Positions 45,098 through 56,643 of a stretch of DNA of 64,000 bases are shown piece by piece; the stretch's first letter is position 1; each line of letters begins with the position of its first letter. Location: NCBI RefSeq assembly GCF_026241155.1, contig NZ_JAPFGP010000005.1, positions 186,001-250,000 on the forward strand, in the 5' to 3' direction. The position numbers were made by a program, and so were the translations under genes. This DNA is from Paucibacter sp. PLA-PC-4 (lineage in GTDB: Bacteria; Pseudomonadota; Gammaproteobacteria; Burkholderiales; Burkholderiaceae_C). The notes beneath the pieces are model-generated. The model made no database searches, was not told where the DNA came from, and saw only the letters and a list, made by a program, of their open reading frames with translations.

Positions 45098-45622
45098 GGT
45101 GGGTCTCCGTTGAGATGAGTCAGCCTGAGCTGACAAGGTGGATTTCGAGCTCAATCGCCCCGCGCAGGGTGCCGGCGGTTCGGCGTGTGTGTACGGCGCT
45201 TGGCGGTTGAGTTCGGCGCTGATGGCAAGCTGAAATATGCAGCCGGCCCTACTTCGGAAGAAGCGGCACTTCCGAGAATTCAACTCAGGAAAATGCGAAC
45301 TCGCCGAAACAAAGTGCATCCATTGCAAAGCCGCGCTCACATCCCGTCCGGTCGGAACCCACAGACCTTGGCGAGCCAGCACGGCAGGTCGTTGGCCTTG
45401 ATAGCCTGCTGCCGGGCCGACGGCCTCTGTGGCGGCTTGTGAAGTAGCAAGAATGCGCGCGTCCTGGCCGGGCGCCGGCCGCAGCCGACAAGCCCCACGG
45501 CTGCGGCTCAAGGATCGGCCCATGTTCAGGTTTATCCGATGTTCTTGTTCTTGAAAGACTGCTTTTTCAGAACTATCAGGCGCTCCACATTCCTGATTCC
45601 CCTCAACCGATGGAGATCCGTG
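45098..45622. other. gene-poor spacer with a hairpin ahead of the HPF-like gene
   Basis: No convincing coding frame. An imperfect stem (arms GTTCT-GAAA and TTTC-AGAAC with one bulge, 45547-45573) lies about 50 bases upstream of the HPF-like ATG and could fold in its leader. The left part may hold the promoter of the TerB-like gene. I see nothing else. Confidence 0.4.
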
Positions 45623-45964
45623 ATGCAAGTGCTCTTCAAATCCCGCCATCCGCAAGCCACTGACCTGCGCGACCTGACCGAACGCCGTGTGCGCTTCGTG
45701 CTGCGACGCCTGGGCTGGCTGGTGCCTCTTGCTGAGGTGCAGATGTCAGACGTGAACGGACCGCGCGGCGGCATCGACAAGCGCTGTCAGGTTGAACTGC
45801 GCACCGATGGCGCGGGGTCGGTGGTTGTCGCCTCCGTCGCCAGCGACTGGCGAACGGCGCTGGACAACGCGCTGGCACGCGCTGCTCGGTTCCTTTTGCG
45901 CCTGTGGCGCCGCGGCAGTGACTCGCGCCGCATGCGCCATCGCTTCATCAGCTACGAACGCTGA
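45623..45964 (+). CDS. short HPF/RaiA-family ribosome-associated protein
   Basis: 113 residues. The N-terminus (MQVLFKSRHPQATDLRDLTE) and the middle fit the sigma-54 modulation/HPF domain that binds the 30S subunit and inactivates ribosomes under stress. It lacks the long-form C-terminal dimerisation domain and ends in a very basic tail (RLWRRGSDSRRMRHRF). The ATG at 45623 gives the family start. It stands alone, not beside rpoN. Confidence 0.75.
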   Translation: MQVLFKSRHPQATDLRDLTERRVRFVLRRLGWLVPLAEVQMSDVNGPRGGIDKRCQVELRTDGAGSVVVASVASDWRTALDNALARAARFLLRLWRRGSDSRRMRHRFISYER

Positions 45965-46631
45965 ACTTGAACGCCCCCAGGACCCGACACCACGCACTCC
46001 ACGTCGCCGATCCCCTCGACCGCTCGCCCGCAAGCCACGCTTTCGGCGCTGGTCACCGCTGGCAAAGCTACACCCATGGATGCCGCGGGTACCAGCCGTG
46101 TGCCCGCATCGTTGCCCTGACCGTGGTCGCGCATGGCGATATCGCAGACGCCTAGATCGCATGGCTAGAGTCTGGTCGTGCGTGAGTGGCAGGAGCTGGC
46201 GTGGCATGAGTTGCACGGTTTTTTTGGCATCTTTATCGAAGACTTGCCTTCGAGCGGCCAGTTGTCAGGGCCGGTAGCTGCCTGGTGGACAAACGTACGC
46301 TGACAGACCGCATGGGCCAGACCCATGACCCCCATCCGTTTGCTGCAAGGAGTTCCCGCTATGCAGACATCGCCGCTGTGACTGCTCCTGGCCGATAGGC
46401 GCTATCGCTATCACCGCAACCTGACTGACCGCAGACGCTGCAATGCCAACCCGAAACCGTGCAATCCGCAGCGGCAGTGGCGATGTGTGTTCCGTCTGTT
46501 CGCCGTCCCGGCGTTGACCAAACAGAAGAAGAGGTCCATCGCCCCCAGAAGATCCCACGCCGCTTACAGCTTCCAGCCGCCAGATGCTGCCCTATATTCC
46601 TTGCGCCCGGCCGGAGACAATCGGCGCCGCC
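45965..46631. other. 667-base gene-poor region
   Basis: Frames here are short, mutually overlapping and without recognisable products. A run of seven T at about 46219-46225 has no clear stem before it. Composition is more even than in the flanking genes. It may be decayed DNA or hold an RNA I cannot recognise. Confidence 0.4.
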
Positions 46632-49484
46632 ATGTCGTCCGCCGCAAAGCCATCTCCCACCCCCCGCCTCTGGCCCCCCGAAGCAGCCACGCTGCGCACC
46701 CTGTTCGAGCGCGGGCGGCTCAAGCGCGGCGCCGAGGTTCAGCATCAGCTGAGCGATATCCGGCAGGACGCCCATGGCGCCAGCGCGCGCTTCCCCGGCC
46801 CGCACGGCCAGGTCTACGAGATGGCGCTGCAGGGCGTGGCGGGCCGCGATGGCAGTCCGCACTACAGCGCGCTGTGCAGCTGCCGCGCGGCGCGCTTTTG
46901 CGAGCATGCGGCGGCGCTGATGTTGAAGCTGCAGACCGAGGCCGATGCGCCGCTGCGCGCGCAGCTCTTGCACACCTGGGTGGAGGCGCTGCGCCGCAAG
47001 GCCGGCCGCGCCGAGCTGCAGCAGTTGCCGCGCCTGCCCGAGGCCGATGCGGCCAAACTGATGGACCTGCTGCTCGGCGATGCCTTACCGCCAGCACCAC
47101 CCTTGCCCAAGCCTTTAGCGCCCGAGCCTGCTGGCGAGTCTGCGCAGTTTCGCCCGCGCCTGACCCTGAAGACCCTGGGTCGTGGCGACGGTCTGTTGGG
47201 TCTGAGCCCCAGCGGCAAGCTGGGTCCGCGCAACGATGTGGTCACGGTCGCACAGGTGGACTGGACCTACCGGCTGGCCGATGGCCTGCTCTGGACCACG
47301 CCCGCGCCGCGCTCGCTGCTGAACAGCCGGCCAGGCCCGACCCAGACGCTGGAGAGCGGGCGCCGGCTTCAGCGCGATCTTGGCGCCGAGGCCGAGGCGC
47401 GCGACCAGCTCTGGGCCCTGGGCTTGCTGCCGCTGGATCCGGCCGCTCTGCAATGGCGCAGCCCGGCGGCTGTCGATGGGCATGAGCAGCTCTGGACCAT
47501 GCTGCAGGAAGAGTTCTTCGGCGAGTTCTGGACCGAGCGTGTGCCCGAGCTCCAGAAGCTAGGCTGGGCGGTCGAGGCGCGGCCGGGTTTCGCGCACCGA
47601 GCGGTGGCCGGCGAAGCCTGGCGCATCCGCATCAACCCGCTGAGCTTGCCGGCCCGCGAGGGCGCGTGGCTGCTGAGCCTGGGCGTCGAGATTGAGGGCG
47701 AAAGCCTGGATCTGGCGCCGATGATTGCCGACCTCTTGCGCCGCGACGCGCGCTGGTTTGACGCTGAGCAGATCGCAGCCATCGACGAGCTGTCCATCAT
47801 CTTGCTGCACGCACCGGGCGGGCGCCGCATCGAGGCGCCGGCTTCCATCCTCAAGCCCATCCTCGGCGCGATGGTGGACCTGTTGTCAGACCCCAAGCGA
47901 GCCGAGGGCCCGCTGCAGCTCAGCGATTGGGATGCTGGCAGGTTGGAGCTGCTGGACCAGGGTCGCGCCGGCTGGCAAATCCACGGCGATGCCGGACTGC
48001 GGCAGATGGCCGAGAAGCTCCGTGCGGCCGGCTCGGCGCGGCCGGTCACAGCGCCTCAAGGCCTGGGGCTGACGCTGCGCGACTACCAGCTCGCCGGCCT
48101 GGCTTGGCTGCAGTACCTGCGCGAACAGGGCCTAGCCGGCATCCTGGCCGACGATATGGGTCTGGGCAAGACGGCCCAGGCCCTGGCCCATCTGCTGCTC
48201 GAAAAACAGGCTGGGCGTATGGCCGACCGGCCAGCGCTGGCCGTGCTGCCGACCTCGCTGCTGTTCAACTGGCTGGCCGAGGCGCGGCGCATCGCGCCGC
48301 AGCTGCGCGTGCTGCTGCTGCATGGGCCGGATCGTCACGAACACTTCCCGCGCCTGGCCGACTACGACCTGGTGCTGTCGACCTACCCACTCTTGTGGCG
48401 CGATATCGAGGCGCTGGCGACCCAGCCCTGGCATCTGCTGATACTGGACGAGGCGCAGACGGTCAAGAACGCCGGCAGCCGGGCGGCCAAGGCGGTGCGG
48501 CGCCTGCGCGCGCGGCACAAGCTGGCGCTGACCGGCACGCCGCTGGAGAACCATCTGGGCGAGCTGTGGGCCCAGTTCGACTTTTTGATGCCGGGTTTTC
48601 TGGGCGACGAACGCAGTTTTTACAGGCTCTGGCGCAAGCCCATCGAGGTCAATGGCGAGAGCCTGCGCGCCCAGCTCCTGGCCCAGCGCGTACGTCCCTT
48701 CATCCTGCGCCGGCGCAAGGATGAGGTGGCCACCGAGCTGCCGCCGCTGACCGAGGTGACGCGACGGGTGCGGCTTTATGGCCAGCAGCGCGATCTGTAT
48801 GAGAGCGTGCGGGTGGCGGCCGACACCCAGGTGCGGCGCGTACTGCAGCGGCGCGGCTTCGGGGCCTCGCAGATCACCGTGCTGGACGCCTTGCTGAAGC
48901 TTCGTCAGGTCTGCTGTGACCCGCTGCTATTGAAGGATGTGGAACAAATCAAGCCCGACACCGAGCGCGCCAAGCTGGAGTTGCTGGCTGAGATGCTGCC
49001 GGAGCTGCTGGCCGAGGGGCGGCGGGTCCTGGTGTTCTCGCAGTTCGCCGAGATGCTGAGCCTGATCGCCGATCAGCTTAGGCAGCAGGAACAGGACTTT
49101 CTGATGCTGACCGGCGCCACACCGGTGGCGCAGCGCGGCGAGATCGTGCGGCGCTTCCAAGCCGAAGAGTGTCCATTGATGCTGATCAGCCTGAAGGCCG
49201 GCGGCGTGGGGCTGAACCTGACGGCTGCCGACACGGTGATTCATGTCGATCCCTGGTGGAACCCGGCCGTCGAAGCGCAGGCCAGTGCGCGGGCTCACCG
49301 TATCGGTCAGGACAAGCCGGTGTTTGTCTTCAAACTGGTGGTGGAGGGCAGCATCGAAGAGCGGATGCTAGAGCTGCAGGCCCGCAAACTGGCACTGGCC
49401 GAGGGCGTGCTGGGCAGTGACGGGGCCGATGCGGCCAAGTTCACCGAGCAGGATCTAGAGCGGCTCCTGGCGCCGCTGGCCTGA
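46632..49484 (+). CDS. SNF2-family ATPase with SWIM zinc finger
   Basis: 950 residues. An N-terminal SWIM zinc finger is intact (Cys82, Cys84, Cys90, His92: CSC-x5-CEH). The C-terminal SNF2 ATPase carries Walker A DDMGLGKT (Lys513), a DEAQ box and the C-terminal helicase motif RAHRIGQDKPV. It is a different subtype from the SNF2 protein at 9208, which lacks SWIM. The bacterial role is unsettled (chromatin-like remodelling, transcription recycling or repair). The ATG at 46632 gives a natural start; no partner genes are adjacent. Confidence 0.9.
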   Translation: MSSAAKPSPTPRLWPPEAATLRTLFERGRLKRGAEVQHQLSDIRQDAHGASARFPGPHGQVYEMALQGVAGRDGSPHYSALCSCRAARFCEHAAALMLKLQTEADAPLRAQLLHTWVEALRRKAGRAELQQLPRLPEADAAKLMDLLLGDALPPAPPLPKPLAPEPAGESAQFRPRLTLKTLGRGDGLLGLSPSGKLGPRNDVVTVAQVDWTYRLADGLLWTTPAPRSLLNSRPGPTQTLESGRRLQRDLGAEAEARDQLWALGLLPLDPAALQWRSPAAVDGHEQLWTMLQEEFFGEFWTERVPELQKLGWAVEARPGFAHRAVAGEAWRIRINPLSLPAREGAWLLSLGVEIEGESLDLAPMIADLLRRDARWFDAEQIAAIDELSIILLHAPGGRRIEAPASILKPILGAMVDLLSDPKRAEGPLQLSDWDAGRLELLDQGRAGWQIHGDAGLRQMAEKLRAAGSARPVTAPQGLGLTLRDYQLAGLAWLQYLREQGLAGILADDMGLGKTAQALAHLLLEKQAGRMADRPALAVLPTSLLFNWLAEARRIAPQLRVLLLHGPDRHEHFPRLADYDLVLSTYPLLWRDIEALATQPWHLLILDEAQTVKNAGSRAAKAVRRLRARHKLALTGTPLENHLGELWAQFDFLMPGFLGDERSFYRLWRKPIEVNGESLRAQLLAQRVRPFILRRRKDEVATELPPLTEVTRRVRLYGQQRDLYESVRVAADTQVRRVLQRRGFGASQITVLDALLKLRQVCCDPLLLKDVEQIKPDTERAKLELLAEMLPELLAEGRRVLVFSQFAEMLSLIADQLRQQEQDFLMLTGATPVAQRGEIVRRFQAEECPLMLISLKAGGVGLNLTAADTVIHVDPWWNPAVEAQASARAHRIGQDKPVFVFKLVVEGSIEERMLELQARKLALAEGVLGSDGADAAKFTEQDLERLLAPLA

Positions 49485-49507
49485 AAATGCACCCCAACGG
49501 TGCATTT
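49485..49507. terminator. bidirectional-type hairpin
   Basis: Perfect nine-base-pair stem AAATGCACC / GGTGCATTT with loop CCAAC, immediately after the SWIM-SNF2 stop. On the minus strand it is followed by TTTTC and lies just past the small gene at 49513, so it suits both convergent transcripts. Confidence 0.6.
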
Positions 49508-49512
49508 GCGGT

Positions 49513-49683
49513 TCAGCGCTTGCGATCGAAACGCAGGGCGCGCGCCAGGCTGCGGCGGTCGCTGCCCAAGCTGCCGGCCTCGAAAGCCTCGTGCTTGCGG
49601 CCCTTGTCGGTATTCAGCTCCGCCATTGCAAGGGGACGGACTTGAGATTCGTTGCGTTGCTGTTGGTGCTGCTGACTTTTCAT
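49513..49683 (-). CDS. small hypothetical protein
   Basis: 56 residues, hydrophilic and basic (MKSQQHQQQRNE at the start, SLARALRFDRKR at the end). No family recognised. Support for a real gene is the sensible ATG start and the intrinsic-terminator-like hairpin immediately after the stop on its strand. It is convergent with the SNF2 gene and divergent from the thioredoxin-like gene. Confidence 0.4.
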   Translation of the reverse strand: MKSQQHQQQRNESQVRPLAMAELNTDKGRKHEAFEAGSLGSDRRSLARALRFDRKR

Positions 49684-49814
49684 GGCTGATGCCTTCTTCT
49701 CCAGCCCGACTTGGTGCAATTACCTGCGGGTATGGGCACAACGCCGTCCAAACTGGGGCGGTTGACAGAGACTTGCAACAAATCTTTGCGGCTTTCTCGC
49801 TACAGTGCAGCGCC

Positions 49815-50174
49815 ATGCCGCCTCCCGCCGAAGCCGCCCCGCCGCCCGCCATCCTGGTCGCCTGCCTGTGCGCCGGCTGGTGCCGGGTCTGCGACGACTA
49901 CCACGCGGTCTTCGCCGCGCTGCGCGAGCAGCACCCGGGCTACCGTTTTGTCTGGGTCGACATCGAGGACGATGCAGAACTGGTCGGCGATCTGGAGGTC
50001 GAGACCTTCCCGACCCTGCTGGTCGGCCAGGGCCAGCAGCTGCGCTTCATCGGTCCGGTGACGCCCCAGCTGGCCACTGCCCAGCGCCTGCTGGCCGCGC
50101 TAGGCCCCGGCCCGGCCCGTGCACCCAGCCCGGCCGCCCAGGCCCTGCTGTCGCGGCTGCAACAGAGCTGTTGA
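49815..50174 (+). CDS. thioredoxin-like protein
   Basis: 119 residues, no signal peptide. The redox motif is WCRVC (Cys23, Cys26), differing from the WCGPC of classical thioredoxin, and the cis-Pro region is present (ETFPTLLVG). It is probably a cytoplasmic disulfide reductase or a specialised thioredoxin. It lies 43 bases before the aminopeptidase gene on the same strand. Confidence 0.82.
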   Translation: MPPPAEAAPPPAILVACLCAGWCRVCDDYHAVFAALREQHPGYRFVWVDIEDDAELVGDLEVETFPTLLVGQGQQLRFIGPVTPQLATAQRLLAALGPGPARAPSPAAQALLSRLQQSC

Positions 50175-50217
50175 GCGGCTTGCGGGAGAATGGGCGACCT
50201 GCTCAACCCCATCAGCC

Positions 50218-51597
50218 ATGACGGTTCAACTCAAAAAGTCTGCTCCCGCCAGCGCCATCGCCATCACCGTGGTCGACCGCGCCGCCTTCCAGGCCCTTGC
50301 TCCTCAGCTCCCTGCGCCGACCCGCCACTGGCTGGCGACGCTGGGATTTGTCGGCACGCCCGACAGCCTGGCCCTGGTGCCTGGGCCGGACGGCAAGCTG
50401 GGCAGGGTGTTCGCCGGCGTGGCGCACGCCCATGCACCGTTTGCACTGTCCGCGCTGCCGCAAGCCCTGCCAGAAGGCGTTTATGCCTTGGCCGAGGACG
50501 GGCTGGTGATGGGCGCCGAGGCGGCCGCACTGTCCTGGGAGCTGGGCGGCTATCAGTTCGACCTCTATAAGCCGCGTCGCCGCCCGCCAGCCACCCTGGT
50601 GCTGACCAACAGCCCCGAGGCCCAGCGCGGCCTGGCGATGGCCACCGCGATGGCTGCGACCCGCGATTTGGTCAACACCCCGGCTGAGCATATGGGCCCG
50701 GAGGAGCTGGCCAAGGCCGCCCAGCTGGTGGCCAAACAGCATGGCGCAACGTTCCAGCAAGTCGTCGGCGACGCGCTGCTGAAGCAAAACTTCCCGGCCA
50801 TCCATGCGGTGGGCCGCGCCAGCCACCGGGCACCGCGCCTGATCGAGCTGAACTGGGGCTCGCCCAAGGCACCTCGCCTGAGCATCGTCGGCAAGGGCGT
50901 CTGCTTCGACACCGGCGGCCTGAACATCAAGGGCGGCGAAGGCATGCGCCAGATGAAGAAGGACATGGGCGGTGCCGCCAATGCGCTGGGGCTGGCCAGC
51001 TTGATCATGGCCTTGAAGCTGCCGGTGCGCCTGCAGGTGCTGATCCCGGCAGTCGAGAACGCGATCTCGGGCAATGCCTACCGGCCCGGCGATGTGGTGC
51101 CGACCCGCAAGGGCCTGCATATCGAGGTCGGCAACACCGATGCCGAGGGCCGCGTGATCCTCAGCGACGCACTGGCCTATGCCTCGGAGCACAAGCCCGA
51201 GCTGATCATCGACCTGGCGACGCTGACTGGCGCCGCCCGCGTGGCGCTGGGCGCGCAGCTGCCTGCGCTGTTCAGCAAGCATTTCGACACCGCCCGCGAT
51301 CTGGTCGACCTGGGCCTGAAACTGGACGACCCGCTGTGGCACATGCCGCTGTGGGCGCCCTATAAGGCCAGCATCGAGAGCACGATCGGCGACATCGTCA
51401 ACACCGGCAAGACTGCGCTGGCCGGCGCAGTCACCGCCGCGCTCTTCCTCGAGTACTTCGTGCCCGAAAACCAGGACTGGCTGCATATCGACTTGTTCGC
51501 GTGGAATGATGTGGCCCGCGCCGGGCGCCCGATCGGCGGCGAGGCGCAGACGATTCGCACGCTGCTGGCCTATCTGGAGCAACGCTTCTCAGGCTGA
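50218..51597 (+). CDS. M17 leucyl aminopeptidase family protein
   Basis: 459 residues. The C-terminal catalytic domain has the M17 signature NTDAEGRVILSDAL and the metal-binding strings GKGVCFDTGGLNIK and MKKDMGGAANALG. It removes N-terminal residues in the cytoplasm. It is shorter in the N-terminal domain than PepA. Its stop overlaps the end of convergent cbbR by nine bases. Confidence 0.93.
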   Translation: MTVQLKKSAPASAIAITVVDRAAFQALAPQLPAPTRHWLATLGFVGTPDSLALVPGPDGKLGRVFAGVAHAHAPFALSALPQALPEGVYALAEDGLVMGAEAAALSWELGGYQFDLYKPRRRPPATLVLTNSPEAQRGLAMATAMAATRDLVNTPAEHMGPEELAKAAQLVAKQHGATFQQVVGDALLKQNFPAIHAVGRASHRAPRLIELNWGSPKAPRLSIVGKGVCFDTGGLNIKGGEGMRQMKKDMGGAANALGLASLIMALKLPVRLQVLIPAVENAISGNAYRPGDVVPTRKGLHIEVGNTDAEGRVILSDALAYASEHKPELIIDLATLTGAARVALGAQLPALFSKHFDTARDLVDLGLKLDDPLWHMPLWAPYKASIESTIGDIVNTGKTALAGAVTAALFLEYFVPENQDWLHIDLFAWNDVARAGRPIGGEAQTIRTLLAYLEQRFSG

Positions 51598-52539
51598 GAA
51601 CGGGGGCCTGTCGCCCAGCAGCGGCTCGTCATGCGCGAGCAGATGGGCTTCCGCATGCTCCAGCATGAAGTAGCGGAAAGCCTCGGCCGCCGGTGACAGC
51701 AGCTTGGACTGCAGGCACACCAGGTTCCAGGTGCGCATCACCGGCGTGTGCTCGACCTCCAGCAGCCGCAGCACGCCGGTGCGCAGCTCCAGGCCCAGCG
51801 TGTGCAGCGACAAAAAGGCCACGCCCATGCCGGCCATCACCGCTTGCTTGATGGTCTCGTTGCTGGGCATCTCCATGGTCAGGCGCGGGGCGATGCGATG
51901 CTCGCGGAAGAAGCCGTCCATCACCTTACGGGTGCCCGAGCCTAGCTCGCGGGCGATGAAGGGCTGGTTGGCCAGTGCGTCGACCGGCACATGGTCCAGT
52001 GCGGCCAGCGCATGGCCTGGCGCCGAGACAAACACCTGGGGATGCGCCGCGAAGGGCTCGGCGCGGGTCGCCAGCTCCTTGGGCGGGCGACCCATCACGG
52101 CCAGATCGACCTCGCCGAGCTGCATCATTGCCACCAGCTGCTCGCGGTTCTGGCACACCGACAGCCGCACCTCCACACCCGGATGCTCTTCGTGGAAGCG
52201 GGCCAGCAACTGGGGCACGAAGTACTTGGCCGTGCTGACCAGGCCCACCGACAGCAGCCCGCTCTCGATGCCCTTGAAGCGGGCCATCGCATCGTCGGCC
52301 TCCTTCAAAGTGGCCAGCAGCCGGCGCGCGTAGACCAGGAAGTACTCGCCCGCCGTCGTTAGTGACACCTGCCGCCCCTGGCGCTCGAACAGCGGCAAGC
52401 CCAGCTGCGCCTCCAGCTCCTTGACCTGCATGGTCACCGCCGGGGGCGTCAGGTGCAAGGTTTCGGCCGCGCGGGCGAAGCTCAACCCCTTGGCGACCTC
52501 GCAAAACACGCGCAGCTGGCGGAAGGTGGCGTTGAGCAT
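51589..52539 (-). CDS. cbbR: CbbR, LysR-type regulator of the Calvin operon
   Basis: 316 residues: helix-turn-helix (about 5-63, LSFARAAETLHLTPPAVTMQ) and an effector domain. It is divergent from cbbL with a 112-base intergenic region, the standard arrangement for CbbR, which activates cbb transcription in response to metabolites such as RuBP, PEP or NADPH depending on species. The effector here is unknown. Confidence 0.94.
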   Translation of the reverse strand: MLNATFRQLRVFCEVAKGLSFARAAETLHLTPPAVTMQVKELEAQLGLPLFERQGRQVSLTTAGEYFLVYARRLLATLKEADDAMARFKGIESGLLSVGLVSTAKYFVPQLLARFHEEHPGVEVRLSVCQNREQLVAMMQLGEVDLAVMGRPPKELATRAEPFAAHPQVFVSAPGHALAALDHVPVDALANQPFIARELGSGTRKVMDGFFREHRIAPRLTMEMPSNETIKQAVMAGMGVAFLSLHTLGLELRTGVLRLLEVEHTPVMRTWNLVCLQSKLLSPAAEAFRYFMLEHAEAHLLAHDEPLLGDRPPFSA

Positions 52540-52551
52540 GAGCCCTCCTGT

Positions 52552-54118
<1,567 letters not shown>

Positions 54119-54129
54119 GGAGATCCACC

Positions 54130-54564
54130 ATGATGAGCAACCCCACCGGTCGCATCACCCAGGGCCAGTTCAGCTTCCTGCCCGAGCTCAGCGACGCCGA
54201 GATTTCGGCGCAGATCGACTACGGCTTGCACAGAGGCTACGCCTGGAGCGTCGAGTACACCGACGACCCACATCCGCGCAACACCTACTGGGAGATGTTC
54301 GGCATGCCGATGTTCGACCTGAAGGATGCTGCGGGGGTGATGCTGGAGCTGCAGCAATGCCGCTCAACCTTCCCGCAGCACTACATCCGTCTGATGGCCT
54401 TTGACAACACGCGCGGCATCGAGAGCATCGCGATGAGCTTCATCGTCAACCGGCCGGCCAAAGAGCCGGGCTTCGGTATCGCCCGCCACGAAGGCGCCGG
54501 CCGCACGATGCAGTACACGATGGCGGGCTACGCCGCCCAGCGCCCTGAAGGCGAGCGGTATTGA
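54130..54564 (+). CDS. cbbS: RuBisCO small subunit, form IC
   Basis: 144 residues, including the C-terminal extension of red-type small subunits ([20 protein letters not shown]). Assembles with CbbL into the L8S8 enzyme. Core strings [13 protein letters not shown] and [13 protein letters not shown] are typical. Two ATGs are adjacent (54130 and 54133). It starts 11 bases after cbbL and ends one base before cbbX. Confidence 0.97.
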   Translation: MMSNPTGRITQGQFSFLPELSDAEISAQIDYGLHRGYAWSVEYTDDPHPRNTYWEMFGMPMFDLKDAAGVMLELQQCRSTFPQHYIRLMAFDNTRGIESIAMSFIVNRPAKEPGFGIARHEGAGRTMQYTMAGYAAQRPEGERY

Positions 54565-54565
54565 T

Positions 54566-55504
54566 ATGAACGCGCCGCACTACGCCGTCCCGGGGGCGGT
54601 GCCTGCCGAGCCGCCCCCGTCGGCACCGACTGCCTGCACCGTCGCCGAGGTGCTGGCGCAAAGCCAGGTCGAGACCGTGCTGGCCGGGCTGGAGAGCTCG
54701 CTGATCGGCCTGGCGCCGGTCAAGCAGCGGCTGCGCGATATCGCCGCGCTTTTGGTGATCGACCGCCTGCGCGCCGCCCACGGTCTGGCCGCGAACGCGC
54801 CCTCGCTGCATATGTGTTTCACCGGCAACCCGGGCACCGGCAAGACGACCGTGGCGATGCGCATGGCCGAGATCCTGCACAAGCTCGGCTATGTGCGCAA
54901 AGGCCACCTCGTGGCGGTGACGCGCGACGACCTGGTCGGCCAGTACATCGGCCACACCGCGCCCAAGACCAAGGAAGTGCTGAAAAAGGCCATGGGCGGC
55001 GTGCTCTTCATCGACGAGGCCTACTACCTCTACCGCCCCGAGAACGAGCGCGACTATGGCCAGGAGGCCATCGAGATCCTGCTTCAGGTGATGGAAAACC
55101 AGCGCGACGACTTGGTCGTCATCATGGCCGGCTACCAGGACCGCATGGACAGCTTCTTCCGCTGCAACCCCGGCTTCGGCTCGCGCATCGCCCACCACAT
55201 CAGCTTCCCCGACTACTCACCGCCCGAGCTGCTCAGCATCGCCCGCCAGATGCTCAGCAGCCAGCACTACCAGCTCGACGAGGGTGCCGACGAGGCCTTG
55301 CAGGAGTACCTGCGCCGCCGCATGGCACAGCCCCGCTTTGCCAACGCGCGCAGCGTGCGCAATGCGCTGGACCGCGCGCGTCTGCGCCAGGCCAGCCGGC
55401 TCTTCGCCGACCGCGAGCGGGTGCTGACGCGCGCGGAGCTCAGCACCATCAGCGCAGCCGACATCCGCGCCAGCCGGCTCTTCCAAGAAACCACGGAGGC
55501 CTGA
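54566..55504 (+). CDS. cbbX: CbbX, red-type RuBisCO activase (AAA+)
   Basis: 312 residues. Walker A GNPGTGKT (87-94) and Walker B VLFIDE (146-151). In the characterised Rhodobacter protein CbbX hexamers, activated by RuBP, pull on the CbbL C-terminus to release inhibitory sugar phosphates. Its pairing with form IC RuBisCO is what the family predicts. The first ~25 residues are a Pro/Ala-rich extension. Confidence 0.96.
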   Translation: MNAPHYAVPGAVPAEPPPSAPTACTVAEVLAQSQVETVLAGLESSLIGLAPVKQRLRDIAALLVIDRLRAAHGLAANAPSLHMCFTGNPGTGKTTVAMRMAEILHKLGYVRKGHLVAVTRDDLVGQYIGHTAPKTKEVLKKAMGGVLFIDEAYYLYRPENERDYGQEAIEILLQVMENQRDDLVVIMAGYQDRMDSFFRCNPGFGSRIAHHISFPDYSPPELLSIARQMLSSQHYQLDEGADEALQEYLRRRMAQPRFANARSVRNALDRARLRQASRLFADRERVLTRAELSTISAADIRASRLFQETTEA

Positions 55505-55508
55505 CCTC

Positions 55509-56633
55509 ATGCATGCCGACATCCACGCGCCGTTGGCGCCCTCGCGCAGTTCTCTTCCCAGCGGCCGCGCCACGTTGACCCAGTTCCTGATCGAGGAGCG
55601 ACGGCGCTTCCCGCAGGCCGGCGGAGACCTGAACGCGCTGATCCTCGATGTGGCGCTCGCCTGCAAGGCGATTGCCCGCACCGTGGCCTACGGCGAGCTG
55701 GCCGGGGCCCACGGCAGCGCCGGCGGCGAGCTCAATGTGCAGGGCGAGGAGCAAAAGCGCCTGGACGTGATCAGCAACGATCTCTTCGTGCGCCTGAACG
55801 AGTGGGGTGGGCGCCTGGCCGGCATGGCCTCCGAGGAGATAGCCCAGCCGTACCAGATCCCGGCGCAGTTCCCGCGCGGCAAATACCTGCTGGTGTTCGA
55901 CCCGCTGGACGGCTCGTCCAACACCGATGTCAATGTGTCGGTGGGCAGCATCTTCTCGATCCTGCGAGCACCGCATCGCGAAGCTGATCGCGATGTCACC
56001 GAGGCCGACTTCCTACAACCCGGCGACCAGCAGGTGGCCGCCGGCTATGCGATCTACGGACCCAGCACGATGCTGGTGCTCAGCGTCGGCCGGGGTGTCA
56101 GCGGCTTCACCTTGGACCCCGGCCTGGGCGAGTTCATGCTGACCCACCCGGATATGAGGGTGCCGGCGCAGACCCAGGAGTTCGCGATCAACAGCTCCAA
56201 CAGCCGCTTCTGGGAGCCGCCAGTGCGCCGCTTTGTCGATGAATGCCTGGCCGGCCGCAGCGGACCGCGTGGCAGGGACTACAACATGCGCTGGATCGCC
56301 TGCGTGGTGGCCGAGGCCCATCGCATCCTGCTGCGCGGCGGCGTCTATCTCTACCCCAAGGACAGCAAGGACCCGGCCAAGGCCGGCCGCCTGCGCCTGC
56401 TCTACGAGGCCAACCCGATCGGCTTCCTGATCGAGCAGGCCGGCGGGCGCGCCAGCACCGGGCGCCAGCCTGTTCTCGCCCTGCAGCCCGGTGAGCTGCA
56501 CCAGCGCATCGGCCTGGTGTTCGGCTCGCGCGAGGAGGTCGAGCGCATCGAGCGTTACCACCACGAGCCGGCCAGCCACGACAGCGCCACGCCCTTGTTC
56601 GCCGAGCGCGGCCTCTTTAGAGCCGAGGCTTGA
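55509..56633 (+). CDS. cbbF: fructose-1,6-bisphosphatase class I
   Basis: 374 residues. Hydrolyses fructose 1,6-bisphosphate (and probably sedoheptulose 1,7-bisphosphate in the Calvin cycle). The metal and phosphate site FDPLDGSSNTDVN is intact, and AGGRASTG follows near the C-terminus. It starts four bases after cbbX. The 83 bases before cbbP contain a hairpin-forming repeat. Confidence 0.96.
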   Translation: MHADIHAPLAPSRSSLPSGRATLTQFLIEERRRFPQAGGDLNALILDVALACKAIARTVAYGELAGAHGSAGGELNVQGEEQKRLDVISNDLFVRLNEWGGRLAGMASEEIAQPYQIPAQFPRGKYLLVFDPLDGSSNTDVNVSVGSIFSILRAPHREADRDVTEADFLQPGDQQVAAGYAIYGPSTMLVLSVGRGVSGFTLDPGLGEFMLTHPDMRVPAQTQEFAINSSNSRFWEPPVRRFVDECLAGRSGPRGRDYNMRWIACVVAEAHRILLRGGVYLYPKDSKDPAKAGRLRLLYEANPIGFLIEQAGGRASTGRQPVLALQPGELHQRIGLVFGSREEVERIERYHHEPASHDSATPLFAERGLFRAEA

Positions 56634-56643
56634 GATGATGCAG

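Noticed and set aside
45965-46631. Mobile-element remnant
   Set aside because: No transposase fragment, terminal inverted repeats or target duplication could be found; only gene-poor DNA is visible.
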